Made by a program: the position numbers and the translations under genes. From Gillisia sp. UBA3175 (GTDB taxonomy: Bacteria > Bacteroidota > Bacteroidia > Flavobacteriales > Flavobacteriaceae), in contig DEXV01000003.1 of NCBI GenBank assembly GCA_002364325.1, positions 907,229 to 971,228 on the forward strand: a DNA stretch of 64,000 nucleotides. The letters are read 5' to 3'. The notes below the pieces were generated by a model. The model was not told where the DNA came from. It was given only the letters and a program-made list of their open reading frames with translations, and ran no database searches. Positions within the stretch are counted from its first letter, which is position 1, and the number at the start of each line of letters is the position of its first letter. Positions 51,360 to 59,425 of the stretch are shown here, one piece after another.

Positions 51360-52484
51360 GTGAAAAAGAAATCTATTGGGATAATTGGTGGAGGTCTTTC
51401 CGGGCTAGTAGCAGCTATCCATCTTTCTAAAAATAATTTACCAGTATTCCTTTTTGAAAAGGAAACCTATCCCAATCATAAGGTTTGTGGCGAATACCTA
51501 TCCCAAGAAATAATTCCTTATTTGGAGAGACTAGATATTCATTTATCAGATCTCAAGCCTGCCATTATAGATCGTTTGCAATACAGCACTACATCAGGCA
51601 GAGTTGTGAAAACCAAATTACCCCTTGGAGGTTTAGGGATTTCACGTTACGCATTAGACCATTTTTTATATAAAAAGGCAATAGCTTGTGGAGTTACAAT
51701 AGTAACTGCATTAGTAACAGATTCAATATTTAAAGAAGCTCAATTTATTGTCACAACCAATAAGAAACAGGAATTTTATTTTGATATAGTTTTAGGTGCA
51801 TTTGGAAAACGCTCCCTTATGGATAAAAAATTGGAGCGTAATTTTATAGATCAGAAATCTGGTTGGTTAGCTATTAAAGGGCATTATAAAAAGGATGATT
51901 TTCCAGATGATCTGGTGATGTTACACAATTTTATAGGTGGATATTGTGGATTATCTAAAACCGAAACAGGAGTGATAAACGTATGTTATTTAGCTTCCTA
52001 TAACAGCTTTAAAAAACACAAAGATCCTCTCACGTTTAAAGATAAGGTGTTGATGCAAAATCCTCAATTAAGAGCATTTTTTCAAGAGGCTATTCCATTA
52101 TTTGAAAAGGATATCAGCATTGCACAGATCTCTTTTCAGAATAAATCTTGTGTGCAAGATCATATACTTATGCTTGGTGATGCAGCGGGCCTTATTCATC
52201 CCTTATCCGGAAATGGAATGGCAATGGCAATTCATAGTGCTAAGATCGCTTCAGAAGCTATTTTAAATCAAATTAGTAAGCAAGAGTTTTCAAGAGTAAC
52301 TATGGAACTGGAATATAAGAAGAATTGGAAAGATCAATTTAGCACTAGATTAAGAATGGGAGGAATACTTCAACGAATTTTATTAAGTAAAAAACTATCT
52401 GGTTTTGTTCAAAGAATTATACATACATTTCCTTCAGTATTACCAAAGATCATTTCAAAAACCCACGGAAAACCTATTATATAA
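51360..52484 (+). CDS. FAD-dependent oxidoreductase (geranylgeranyl-reductase/monooxygenase-like), PKS III cluster
   Basis: 374 residues starting at a GTG. The N-terminal Rossmann dinucleotide site is IIGGGLSGLVAAIHLS, followed by FEKETYPNHKVCGEYLS (the CGExLS segment characteristic of geranylgeranyl-reductase-like flavoproteins), and the second FAD motif LMLGDAAGLIHPLSGNGMAMAI. It belongs to the class that includes aromatic hydroxylases, halogenases and polyprenyl reductases; no halogenase WxWxIP motif is visible. In the cluster it probably hydroxylates or oxidises the aromatic product, or reduces a double bond (inference). It overlaps the methyltransferase start by 1 bp (TAATG). Confidence 0.85.
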   Translation: MKKKSIGIIGGGLSGLVAAIHLSKNNLPVFLFEKETYPNHKVCGEYLSQEIIPYLERLDIHLSDLKPAIIDRLQYSTTSGRVVKTKLPLGGLGISRYALDHFLYKKAIACGVTIVTALVTDSIFKEAQFIVTTNKKQEFYFDIVLGAFGKRSLMDKKLERNFIDQKSGWLAIKGHYKKDDFPDDLVMLHNFIGGYCGLSKTETGVINVCYLASYNSFKKHKDPLTFKDKVLMQNPQLRAFFQEAIPLFEKDISIAQISFQNKSCVQDHILMLGDAAGLIHPLSGNGMAMAIHSAKIASEAILNQISKQEFSRVTMELEYKKNWKDQFSTRLRMGGILQRILLSKKLSGFVQRIIHTFPSVLPKIISKTHGKPII

Positions 52485-53194
52485 TGGCAATAAATACCTC
52501 GAGAAGAAGCGAAGAAGCGGAGATCATGGATGATTTCGAATTAAAGGGTGAAGAATTGGAGCAAACCCTGAGCGATCTTGAAAAGATAAATAAATGGTTG
52601 GGTGGTAATAAGATAACTTTAGATGGAATTCAGACCCTTTTAAAAGATACCCCAGAGAAAACCACAATAAGAATTGCAGATGTAGGCTGCGGAAGTGGTG
52701 CGGTGTTAAGAGAAATCGCAAATTGGGGGAGAACTCAAAAATTTGATCTGGAACTAATTGGTATTGATGCTAATCCATATGCTGTAGAAATTGCCCAACG
52801 CCGCTCAGATTATTATCCGGAAATAAAATTTGAAGCTTTAAATATTTTTAGTGAAGCCTACAAACAACAAGAATACGATATCGTGCTTTGTACCTTGACC
52901 TTGCATCATTTTAAAAATGAGGAGATCCTGGAACTTTTAAATATTTTTAAGGAGCAATCCAATATTGGTATTATTATCAACGATCTTCAGCGAAGTAAGA
53001 CGGCTTATGTTTTGTTTCAAGCATTTTGTAAAGTTTTTATCAATAACGAAATTGCAAGAAAGGATGGATTAACTTCTATTCTCCGAGGTTTTAAAAAGAA
53101 AGACCTTAAAAAATTGTCCAAAGAAATTCCGGCACAAAAACATTCCATTAAATGGAAATGGGCCTTTCGTTATCGTTGGATCTTAAAAAATTAA
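52484..53194 (+). CDS. SAM-dependent methyltransferase, PKS III cluster
   Basis: 236 residues with a class I methyltransferase core: motif I IRIADVGCGSGAVLREI, the acidic LIGIDANPYAV, and the LCTLTLHHFKNEEI segment of UbiE-like C- or O-methyltransferases. It presumably methylates the polyketide phenol ring or a hydroxyl. The start at 52484 overlaps the upstream stop; an internal ATG at 52526 (MDDFELKGEEL) is a possible alternative. It is 6 bp ahead of the type III PKS. Confidence 0.85.
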   Translation: MAINTSRRSEEAEIMDDFELKGEELEQTLSDLEKINKWLGGNKITLDGIQTLLKDTPEKTTIRIADVGCGSGAVLREIANWGRTQKFDLELIGIDANPYAVEIAQRRSDYYPEIKFEALNIFSEAYKQQEYDIVLCTLTLHHFKNEEILELLNIFKEQSNIGIIINDLQRSKTAYVLFQAFCKVFINNEIARKDGLTSILRGFKKKDLKKLSKEIPAQKHSIKWKWAFRYRWILKN

Positions 53195-53200
53195 ACCCCT

Positions 53201-54253
53201 ATGAGTGTAAGAATTATAAGTGTTCAGAAAGAACTTCCACAATATTTTAGAGAAACATCAGATATTATTCCTTTAGTAGAAGAATGGTTGGATGATAAGG
53301 ATGAGCGCTTTAGACGAAAGATTACTAAGATTTTTGAAGGTGCCGGAGTAGATAAACGCTATTCTATAATGGCGCCAGAAGAGGTGTTTACTGCAACTTC
53401 TTTTGAAGATAAGAACAATATCTATGTGCGTGAAGTAAAAAAATTAGGAAAAAATGTACTTAAGGGAGCCCTCGATAAAAATGGATGGGAGCCAAATTCT
53501 TTAGATTTTATAATTACGGTGAGTTGTACTGGTATTATGATTCCGTCTTTAGATGCCTATTTAATAAATGAATTGCAACTAAAGCAAAATATTACTCGAC
53601 TTCCTGTTACAGAAATGGGTTGTGCAGCAGGGATCTCTGGAATGATTTACGCTCATAATTTCCTAAGATCCAATCCTGGAAAAAGAGCTGCTATAGTTGC
53701 AGTAGAAAGTCCAACGGCAACCTTTCAGTTAGGAGATTTTAGTATGGCAAATATGGTGAGTGCAGCTATTTTTGGAGATGGCGCAGCTTGTGTATTGCTT
53801 TCATCAGAAGAAGATGCAGTTGGCCCAAAGATCATTGGAGAGGGGATGTATCACTTTTTTGATGCTACTCATTTAATGGGATTCCATTTAGCTAATTCCG
53901 GATTACAAATGATCCTTGATGAAAGTGTTCCTGAAACTATTTCCAATCATTTTCCAGACATCATTTATCCTTTTCTTGAGAAGAATGGAAGTAGTATAGA
54001 TAAAGTAGCTCATTTAATTTTTCACCCAGGAGGAAGGAAGATCGTGCAAACCGTTTCTGATCTTTTTGGTATCTTAGGGAAGAATATAGACGATACCCGG
54101 GAAATACTTCGTCTTTACGGTAACATGAGTAGTGTAACTGTTCTTTATGTTTTAGAGCGTTTTCTTCAAAAAAACATCTCAAAAGGAGAACAAGGACTAC
54201 TTCTAAGTTTTGGTCCCGGGTTTTCGGCACAAAGAATCTTAATAGAATGGTAG
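53201..54253 (+). CDS. Type III polyketide synthase (chalcone/alkylresorcinol synthase family)
   Basis: 350 residues with the complete type III PKS catalytic triad: Cys141 in TEMGCAAGISG, His275 in IFHPGGRKI and Asn308 in LYGNMSSVT, plus the C-terminal SFGPGFSAQ loop. These enzymes condense malonyl-CoA directly onto an acyl starter without an ACP-bound extender, and cyclise the product to a pyrone, resorcinol or phloroglucinol ring. The presence of dedicated chain-forming genes nearby suggests a fatty-acyl starter. The next gene overlaps its end by 7 bp. This is the core of the cluster. Confidence 0.95.
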   Translation: MSVRIISVQKELPQYFRETSDIIPLVEEWLDDKDERFRRKITKIFEGAGVDKRYSIMAPEEVFTATSFEDKNNIYVREVKKLGKNVLKGALDKNGWEPNSLDFIITVSCTGIMIPSLDAYLINELQLKQNITRLPVTEMGCAAGISGMIYAHNFLRSNPGKRAAIVAVESPTATFQLGDFSMANMVSAAIFGDGAACVLLSSEEDAVGPKIIGEGMYHFFDATHLMGFHLANSGLQMILDESVPETISNHFPDIIYPFLEKNGSSIDKVAHLIFHPGGRKIVQTVSDLFGILGKNIDDTREILRLYGNMSSVTVLYVLERFLQKNISKGEQGLLLSFGPGFSAQRILIEW

Positions 54254-55041
54254 CAGAATTTAAAGATCTTAATTATTGGGCATTAGTCCTTGGTGGAAGT
54301 AGCGGACTTGGTCTTGCCACTGCCAGAAAATTAGCTAAACACGGTATGAATATTATTATTATTCACCGAGATAGGCGCGCGGAAATTCCCGATATAGAAG
54401 AAGCTTTTGAAGACATCCGAAATTCTGGAGTTCTGTTGGAAAGCTTTAATGTGGACGCCGTACAAAAAGATAAAAGGGAAGATCTTATTAATCAGATCAC
54501 CAAAATTTTAGGAAAGGAAGGTAAGATTCGAACTCTTGTACATAGTATTGCTAAAGGGAATTTAAAACCCATGAGCGGAACTGGTCCTTTTTTGGAAAAT
54601 ATCGATTTTCAGATTACGATTGATGCCATGGCCCTTAGTTTATATGATTGGACAGAGGCCGTTTATCAAGCCGGTCTATTTGCAAAAGATGCTCGCGTAA
54701 TTTCATTTACAAGTGAAGGAAATAAAAAAGCTTGGGAGAACTATGCCGCTGTCTCTGCAGCAAAAGTTGTTTTAGAAGCAATTACCAGAAGTATGGCACT
54801 GGAATTTGCCAGATATGGAATTAGAGCAAATTGCATTCAGGCTGGAGTTACCGTTACTAGATCTTTCCAGATGATCCCTGGGAATGAAACTCTGCGAACT
54901 CATGCTTTAAAACACAATCCTTTTAAAAGACTTACGGTTCCTAATGATGTTGCCAATGTGGTTTATCTTTTAAGTAAAGATGAAGCAAGTTGGATCACAG
55001 GCACCATAATTCCTGTGAACGGCGGGGAGCATTTAAAATAA
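54247..55041 (+). CDS. SDR enoyl-ACP-reductase-like protein, PKS III cluster
   Basis: 264 residues, short-chain dehydrogenase/reductase fold with LVLGGSSGLGLATA as the cofactor loop. The catalytic pair is Tyr166 and Lys173, a Tyr-x6-Lys spacing characteristic of FabI/FabL-type enoyl reductases rather than the Tyr-x3-Lys of ketoreductases. VHSIAKGNL matches the FabI/FabL VHSxAF-like strand. It would reduce a trans-2-enoyl thioester on the cluster's carrier protein (inference from spacing). It overlaps the PKS gene by 7 bp and is followed after 38 bp by the dehydratase. Confidence 0.87.
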   Translation: MVAEFKDLNYWALVLGGSSGLGLATARKLAKHGMNIIIIHRDRRAEIPDIEEAFEDIRNSGVLLESFNVDAVQKDKREDLINQITKILGKEGKIRTLVHSIAKGNLKPMSGTGPFLENIDFQITIDAMALSLYDWTEAVYQAGLFAKDARVISFTSEGNKKAWENYAAVSAAKVVLEAITRSMALEFARYGIRANCIQAGVTVTRSFQMIPGNETLRTHALKHNPFKRLTVPNDVANVVYLLSKDEASWITGTIIPVNGGEHLK

Positions 55042-55079
55042 CTAGAAAACGGTACCTCATAAAAAACCCAAAATTTTAG

Positions 55080-55526
55080 GTGAATTACAATTCCATTATT
55101 TCAAGCCTTCCTTACACCAAACCATTTTTATTTGTAGATGAAATTCTACAACTAGATCCTGAAGGTTGTATTGGATTCTATACCTTTCCAATTGACTCCT
55201 ACTTTTATCAAGGTCATTTTAAGAATAATCCTGTAACACCAGGAGTAATATTAACTGAATGCATGGCCCAGATAGGGGTGGTATGTTTTGGTAGTTATCT
55301 ACTTCAAGAAAATAAGCAGGATGCTTCTTCATTTAATGATATTCAAATAGCATTAAGTTCTAGTCAGGTGGATTTCTTTATTCCGGTGTATCCTGGAGAG
55401 CAAGTAAAAGTAGTTTCAAAAAAACAATATTTTAGATTTAATAAATTGAAATGTACGGTAGAAATGTTCAATGAAGAAGGAGAATTAGTTTGCAGAGGTG
55501 CTATTGCTGGAATGATGAAAATTTAA
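55080..55526 (+). CDS. FabZ/FabA-like hotdog dehydratase, PKS III cluster
   Basis: 148 residues with a GTG start. The hotdog helix segment GHFKNNPVTPGVILTECMAQ contains both catalytic residues, His46 and Glu60, in FabZ-like context (GHF...PGV...E.MAQ). It should dehydrate 3-hydroxyacyl-ACP to the enoyl form used by the adjacent reductase. It is separated from the SDR by 38 bp and from the ketosynthase by 69 bp. Confidence 0.88.
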   Translation: MNYNSIISSLPYTKPFLFVDEILQLDPEGCIGFYTFPIDSYFYQGHFKNNPVTPGVILTECMAQIGVVCFGSYLLQENKQDASSFNDIQIALSSSQVDFFIPVYPGEQVKVVSKKQYFRFNKLKCTVEMFNEEGELVCRGAIAGMMKI

Positions 55527-55595
55527 ATTAAAAGTTCAAGAATTATTTCTAATGCTTATAGAATAACATTACCTGTATTCAGAATATTTAAAAAA

Positions 55596-56861
55596 ATGGA
55601 AAAAAGAGTAGTTATTACAGGATTAGGTATTGCAGCGCCAAATGCCGTGAGTATTCCTGAATTTGAAGCAGCCTTAAGAGCAGGTAAAAGTGGAATCACT
55701 TTTCAACCAAAACTTAACGAACTCAATTTTAACTGCCAAATAGGAGGGAAGCCTGATATTTCTGAAGAAAAACTATCCGAATATTTTTCTCCATTGCAAT
55801 TACGAGGGTTAAATAGCAGTGGAATCATATACGGAGTGATTTCAGGAACCGATGCTTTCAAAGATGCAGGACTAAGTATTGCAACTCAAGAATCTCCAGA
55901 TTGGGATACTGGGATCATCTTTGGAACGGGCATTCTAGGTGTAGATAAATTTAGAGAAGCCATTCACTTAATAGATGCGGGAAATACTAGAAGACTTGGA
56001 AGTACTAGCGTTATACAAACTATGGCAAGTGGAATAAGTGCCTTTTTAGGTGGTATTCTGGGCTGTGGGAATCAAGTAACAACCAATTCTTCTGCATGTA
56101 CCACCGGAACGGAAGCCATTTTAATGGGATACGAGCGTATTAAAGCAGGAAAGGCAAAGCGAATTCTTGTTGGTAGCTGTGGAGATGATGGGCCTTATGT
56201 TTGGGGCGGTTTTGATGCTATGCGGATACTTCCCGGAGCTTTTAATGATAATCCACAAGAAGCATCCAGACCTATGAGTGCAAAAGCTGCTGGTTTTGTT
56301 CCAGGGAGTGGAGCGGGAGCTTTGGTCTTAGAAGACTTGGATTCAGCGTTGGAACGTGGAGTTAAAATCTATGCTGAAGTGCTTGGTGGAGATGTAAATA
56401 GCGGTGGACAAAGAGGTGAAGGCAGTATGACTGCTGCAAATAATGAAGCAGTACAACGTTGTATTAAAGCTGCGTTAAAAAGTTCTGGCGTAAAGGCTTC
56501 AGAAATAGATCTAATTAATGGTCATTTAACCGCCACGGGAAAAGATTCGGTAGAGATAAAGAATTGGGTAACAGCCTTAAACCTAAAAACAAGTTTTCCA
56601 TTAATAAATTCACTTAAGGGAATGACGGGACATTGTCTAAGTGCATCTGGAAGTATAGAAAGTGTTGCTAGTGTTTTGCAGCTGCAGCGGGGTTTTATAT
56701 TTCCAAACATAAACTGTGATACGATTAACCCTGAAATCCTTGCTTTAATTCCTGAAGAAAGTATTCCGCGAAGAACAATAGATAAAGAAATAAGTATAAT
56801 AGCAAAAGCCAGTTTTGGGTTTGGAGATGTAAACGCAGTAATACTTCTAAAAAAGTATTAA
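55596..56861 (+). CDS. FabF-type beta-ketoacyl-ACP synthase, PKS III cluster
   Basis: 421 residues, KAS II-like thiolase fold with an intact triad: Cys168 in NSSACTTGTE, His310 in INGHLTATGKD and His346 in GMTGHCLSASGS. The end FGFGDVNAVILL replaces the usual FGGHNA-type terminus but keeps the Phe gatekeeper. It elongates acyl-ACP by two carbons per cycle. No chain-length-factor partner (Cys-less KS) is present, so it may act as a homodimer dedicated to the cluster's ACP. Confidence 0.92.
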   Translation: MEKRVVITGLGIAAPNAVSIPEFEAALRAGKSGITFQPKLNELNFNCQIGGKPDISEEKLSEYFSPLQLRGLNSSGIIYGVISGTDAFKDAGLSIATQESPDWDTGIIFGTGILGVDKFREAIHLIDAGNTRRLGSTSVIQTMASGISAFLGGILGCGNQVTTNSSACTTGTEAILMGYERIKAGKAKRILVGSCGDDGPYVWGGFDAMRILPGAFNDNPQEASRPMSAKAAGFVPGSGAGALVLEDLDSALERGVKIYAEVLGGDVNSGGQRGEGSMTAANNEAVQRCIKAALKSSGVKASEIDLINGHLTATGKDSVEIKNWVTALNLKTSFPLINSLKGMTGHCLSASGSIESVASVLQLQRGFIFPNINCDTINPEILALIPEESIPRRTIDKEISIIAKASFGFGDVNAVILLKKY

Positions 56862-56934
56862 ATACTAGCATGCAAAAGTTTATATGTTTAGTTTTATGAT
56901 CGAATCAAACCATATTCCCTCAACTGATTTTATA

Positions 56935-57186
56935 ATGACAGAAATAGCCATACTAGAGAAAATAAAAAAGATTGTCACTCCTTACGTGCAAAGAAAGGAA
57001 GGTTTGGAAGATTTTAACGATAGCACCGATTTTCTAGTAGATCTTAAAATAAATTCAGCCAATCTGGTAGATGTTATTTTAGATGTAGAAGACGAGTTCA
57101 ATATAGAAATAGATACTACTTCTATGGATGGAATGTTAACGGCCGGAGATGCTAAAAGGATCATTTTAAATAAAATGGATAATTGA
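56935..57186 (+). CDS. Dedicated acyl carrier protein, PKS III cluster
   Basis: 83 residues from the preferred ATG at 56935 (MTEIAILEKIKKIV); the frame begins earlier at 56884, but the extra 17 residues are not ACP-like. The four-helix ACP pattern is present (LVDLKINSANLVDVILDVED, EFNIEI). The phosphopantetheine Ser is Ser41, set in I-N-S-A instead of the usual D-S-L, a variant sequence that may restrict which transferase and partners recognise it. Its stop overlaps the start of the phosphopantetheinyl transferase by 4 bp. Confidence 0.85.
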   Translation: MTEIAILEKIKKIVTPYVQRKEGLEDFNDSTDFLVDLKINSANLVDVILDVEDEFNIEIDTTSMDGMLTAGDAKRIILNKMDN

Positions 57187-57755
57187 TTGGGAATGATGTT
57201 ATAGATCTGGAAATACTACTTTCCGAAAATTGGGACACTTCTAGATACCTAAATAAACTTTTTTTACCAACAGAGCAGGAGTTTATTTTTCATTCTGCAG
57301 AACCTAATATTTATTTACAACTATTATGGTCTTTAAAGGAAGCTGCTTACAAAGCGCATCAACGAAGATTTAACCTTTCTAGAGCTTACAATCCTCTTCA
57401 ATTTTCCAGCCAAGTATATTCTGAAACTAAAAATGAACTTCTTGGTAAGGTAGAAACTGGTAATGCGATTTATCAAACCAGTTCTATTATTTCTAAAGAT
57501 CACATTCATAGTATAGCCAGAGAAGACACTAAAGATCTTATAAAAAGTATTTTTGAGACCCCTATAGATCTAAAGAAAGAAATACTTTTAGAATATTCAA
57601 GGTTATACAGTATTCCAATTAAAGAATTAAGTATTCAAAAAAACGAAAATCAGATCCCTTTTCTTTATAGAAATAAGCTTAAATTAGAAATTGATTTTTC
57701 ATTCTCCCACCATGGAAAATTTTCTGCATTTATACTCGCGTTAACGAACTCCTAA
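57183..57755 (+). CDS. 4'-phosphopantetheinyl transferase, PKS III cluster
   Basis: 190 residues with a TTG start overlapping the ACP stop (TTGA). The PPTase signatures are present: IGNDVIDLE (Mg2+-binding GxDxVD-type motif) and LWSLKEAAYKAH (W-x-x-KEAxxK). It loads 4'-phosphopantetheine from CoA onto a carrier-protein Ser, most probably the atypical ACP encoded immediately upstream. Close coupling with that ACP implies a one-to-one pair. It is the last gene of the cluster. Confidence 0.9.
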   Translation: MIGNDVIDLEILLSENWDTSRYLNKLFLPTEQEFIFHSAEPNIYLQLLWSLKEAAYKAHQRRFNLSRAYNPLQFSSQVYSETKNELLGKVETGNAIYQTSSIISKDHIHSIAREDTKDLIKSIFETPIDLKKEILLEYSRLYSIPIKELSIQKNENQIPFLYRNKLKLEIDFSFSHHGKFSAFILALTNS

Positions 57756-57839
57756 TAACTCGTTAAACAGTATTAAATACAATTGCTCCCCATTTCGTCC
57801 TTTGTAAATTGAAGTATTAATTTAAAATCAATATATCTT

Positions 57840-58562
57840 ATGAAGAAAGTAGATAAAATGGAGGTTCTACACAGCCAATCAGCCGAATTTATTCAAAAAG
57901 GAGAAGTAGGGAAGTTTTTAAAGTTGATCCCAGACACCTTTATTATAAAGGGAAGTGAAGAAGAAAAAGGCTTTAATCAAGGTTATGCCTTAAGACATTT
58001 AAATAGAAAGGATATCCTTCTAATAGATGTAGTTGAAAAAGAGACTTTAAAAGCGGTGAAGCTTTTAGTAGAGGATGGTTATACAATAAAAGGAATTCTT
58101 CTAAGCAATTCCTCGGTCTATAAAAATGCATACTCAGATCTAAAGACTATTTCTGAAGATGCCGGCGGAGCTCCAATTTTTGCTCATCCTAGAAATTCTA
58201 TAAAAGATAATTATAAAACAAAAGATATCACTGCAAAACAAGAAGTTTTAAAACACTTCGAAATTGATGTTTATGATCTTCCCGGAAATGGAGGAGGATC
58301 CGTGCTGATTTACTCTGATTTTAATGACGGAATGTTATTTACTGGAGAAGATGCTATTGGATCCAGTTACGATGCTGAAGAAAATATATTTTCCAGGCCT
58401 ACTATGGATAGTAAAAATTCTGAATTTGGTTTGGCAGAGAGTTGGGGATCATTTGAAAAACCATTTAGCTACTTATTCCCATTGCATGGTAAACCTGGAT
58501 TTAATCTTGAAGAAGGACAGCAAACAGATATATTAAACAAATTAAGCAGAATTCAATCTTAA
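57840..58562 (+). CDS. Metallo-beta-lactamase-fold protein without the metal motif
   Basis: 240 residues. The MBL fold is recognisable: a strand followed by KDILLIDVVEKE, VEDGYTIKGILLSN at the place of the HxHxDH motif, YDLPGNGGGSVLIYS (family PGHTxG), MLFTGEDAIGSS (family FTGDxL) and FPLHGKPGFN. The HxHxDH metal ligands are replaced by Asn/Ser/Tyr/Lys and the PGH His by Asn, so a dinuclear zinc site cannot form in the usual way. It probably binds a ligand or has non-metal chemistry. It lies 84 bp after the PKS III cluster on the same strand; membership of the cluster is uncertain. Confidence 0.7.
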   Translation: MKKVDKMEVLHSQSAEFIQKGEVGKFLKLIPDTFIIKGSEEEKGFNQGYALRHLNRKDILLIDVVEKETLKAVKLLVEDGYTIKGILLSNSSVYKNAYSDLKTISEDAGGAPIFAHPRNSIKDNYKTKDITAKQEVLKHFEIDVYDLPGNGGGSVLIYSDFNDGMLFTGEDAIGSSYDAEENIFSRPTMDSKNSEFGLAESWGSFEKPFSYLFPLHGKPGFNLEEGQQTDILNKLSRIQS

Positions 58563-58586
58563 TTCAGAAAAAAGAATAATTTTACG

Positions 58587-58695
58587 AGAGACTATTTCTA
58601 AAGTATTTTCACGTTAGTCCCGATTTTATTAATGGATTTCGATCTATTATAAAATTCCTATTAACGGTTAAGATCTTGCTTTTCGAGTAGTCTCT
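58587..58695. other. Long-spaced inverted repeat in intergenic region
   Basis: AGAGACTA (58587-58594) and TAGTCTCT (58688-58695) are perfect 8 bp inverted copies 93 bp apart, followed by a T run (58695-58702). They bracket most of the 151 bp gap between two convergent genes. It could be a long terminator-like hairpin or the closing stem of a small RNA; nothing else supports either. Confidence 0.3.
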
Positions 58696-58713
58696 TTTTT
58701 TATTTTAATCTTT

Positions 58714-59322
58714 TTAATTAGCGTTATTGGGTTTCGTTTTTCCTTCTTTAGATTTTTTCTCTGCTTCTTCCAGTTTTTCTTCTGCTTCTTCTTTAGCATC
58801 TTCTACTGCTTCCATTTGTTCCACCATTGGATGATCTGTAACTCCTAAACCAATGATCATTATAACATTGGAAATAGTTTCGTAAAGCATGGTTACCACA
58901 GATACAAATCCTCCCCCTATAATAGAAGCCATTGCTAAACTTACATAATAAATAATGGAATACCAGGAACTTGGCACTTCTTTACTTTCTGTAATTGGCA
59001 AATTGAGCATCAAAAAAGTAATGATAGAAACTATAATTAATATCGTGTCTATTTTTGCAATTATAAGTACATGATTATAATGGGCTTTGGTCCATCTTGA
59101 ATTAGTACCAGAGCTTAAACTTAATAAGGGCAACATCAAGGCTAGAATTGTAGAAGCACCAAGAATTACGGTATTACACAACATATTGATTCCGGCTAAG
59201 GAAGTAGATAAAAGTTCTTTGGCCTTATAACCAGAAACCTCTCCCAAAATAAAGGTACCAATCCCCATTATTATTGTGGAAACCACACCACCCGCAATAG
59301 CGCGTTTTACGATAACATTCAT
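58714..59322 (-). CDS. Four-helix membrane protein with acidic coiled-coil tail
   Basis: 202 residues with four hydrophobic helices (VSTIIMGIGTFILGE, NTVILGASTILALMLPLL, DTILIIVSIITFLMLNL, SLAMASIIGGGFVSVVTML). The C-terminal cytosolic tail is charged (EAVEDAKEEAEEKLEEAEKK) and predicted to form a coiled coil. I do not recognise the family. It is single, convergent with the MBL-fold gene and divergent from the aconitase. Confidence 0.7.
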   Translation of the reverse strand: MNVIVKRAIAGGVVSTIIMGIGTFILGEVSGYKAKELLSTSLAGINMLCNTVILGASTILALMLPLLSLSSGTNSRWTKAHYNHVLIIAKIDTILIIVSIITFLMLNLPITESKEVPSSWYSIIYYVSLAMASIIGGGFVSVVTMLYETISNVIMIIGLGVTDHPMVEQMEAVEDAKEEAEEKLEEAEKKSKEGKTKPNNAN

Positions 59323-59391
59323 CCTATTCTTTTTAATATCATGAGTTGATTGGAAAGATATCTAATTTTAGTAATACAAAGCCCTAAGATA

Positions 59392-59425
59392 TTGTTAAAC
59401 AGACACTGAAATCCATCTAAATTTG
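59392..59425 (+). promoter_or_regulatory. Promoter for the aconitase gene
   Basis: TTG (59392-59394), 23 bp, TAAATTTG (59418-59425), 27 bp before the ATG at 59453. The -7 box overlaps the alternative upstream start at 59423, ruling that start out. Confidence 0.5.

Noticed and set aside
56884..56934. N-terminal extension of the acyl carrier protein
   Set aside because: The 17 extra residues are not ACP-like; the ATG at 56935 gives a normal 83-residue carrier.
57741..57766. Terminator after the PKS III cluster from TTAACGA / TCGTTAA
   Set aside because: The stem is only 7 bp, AT-rich and without a T tract.
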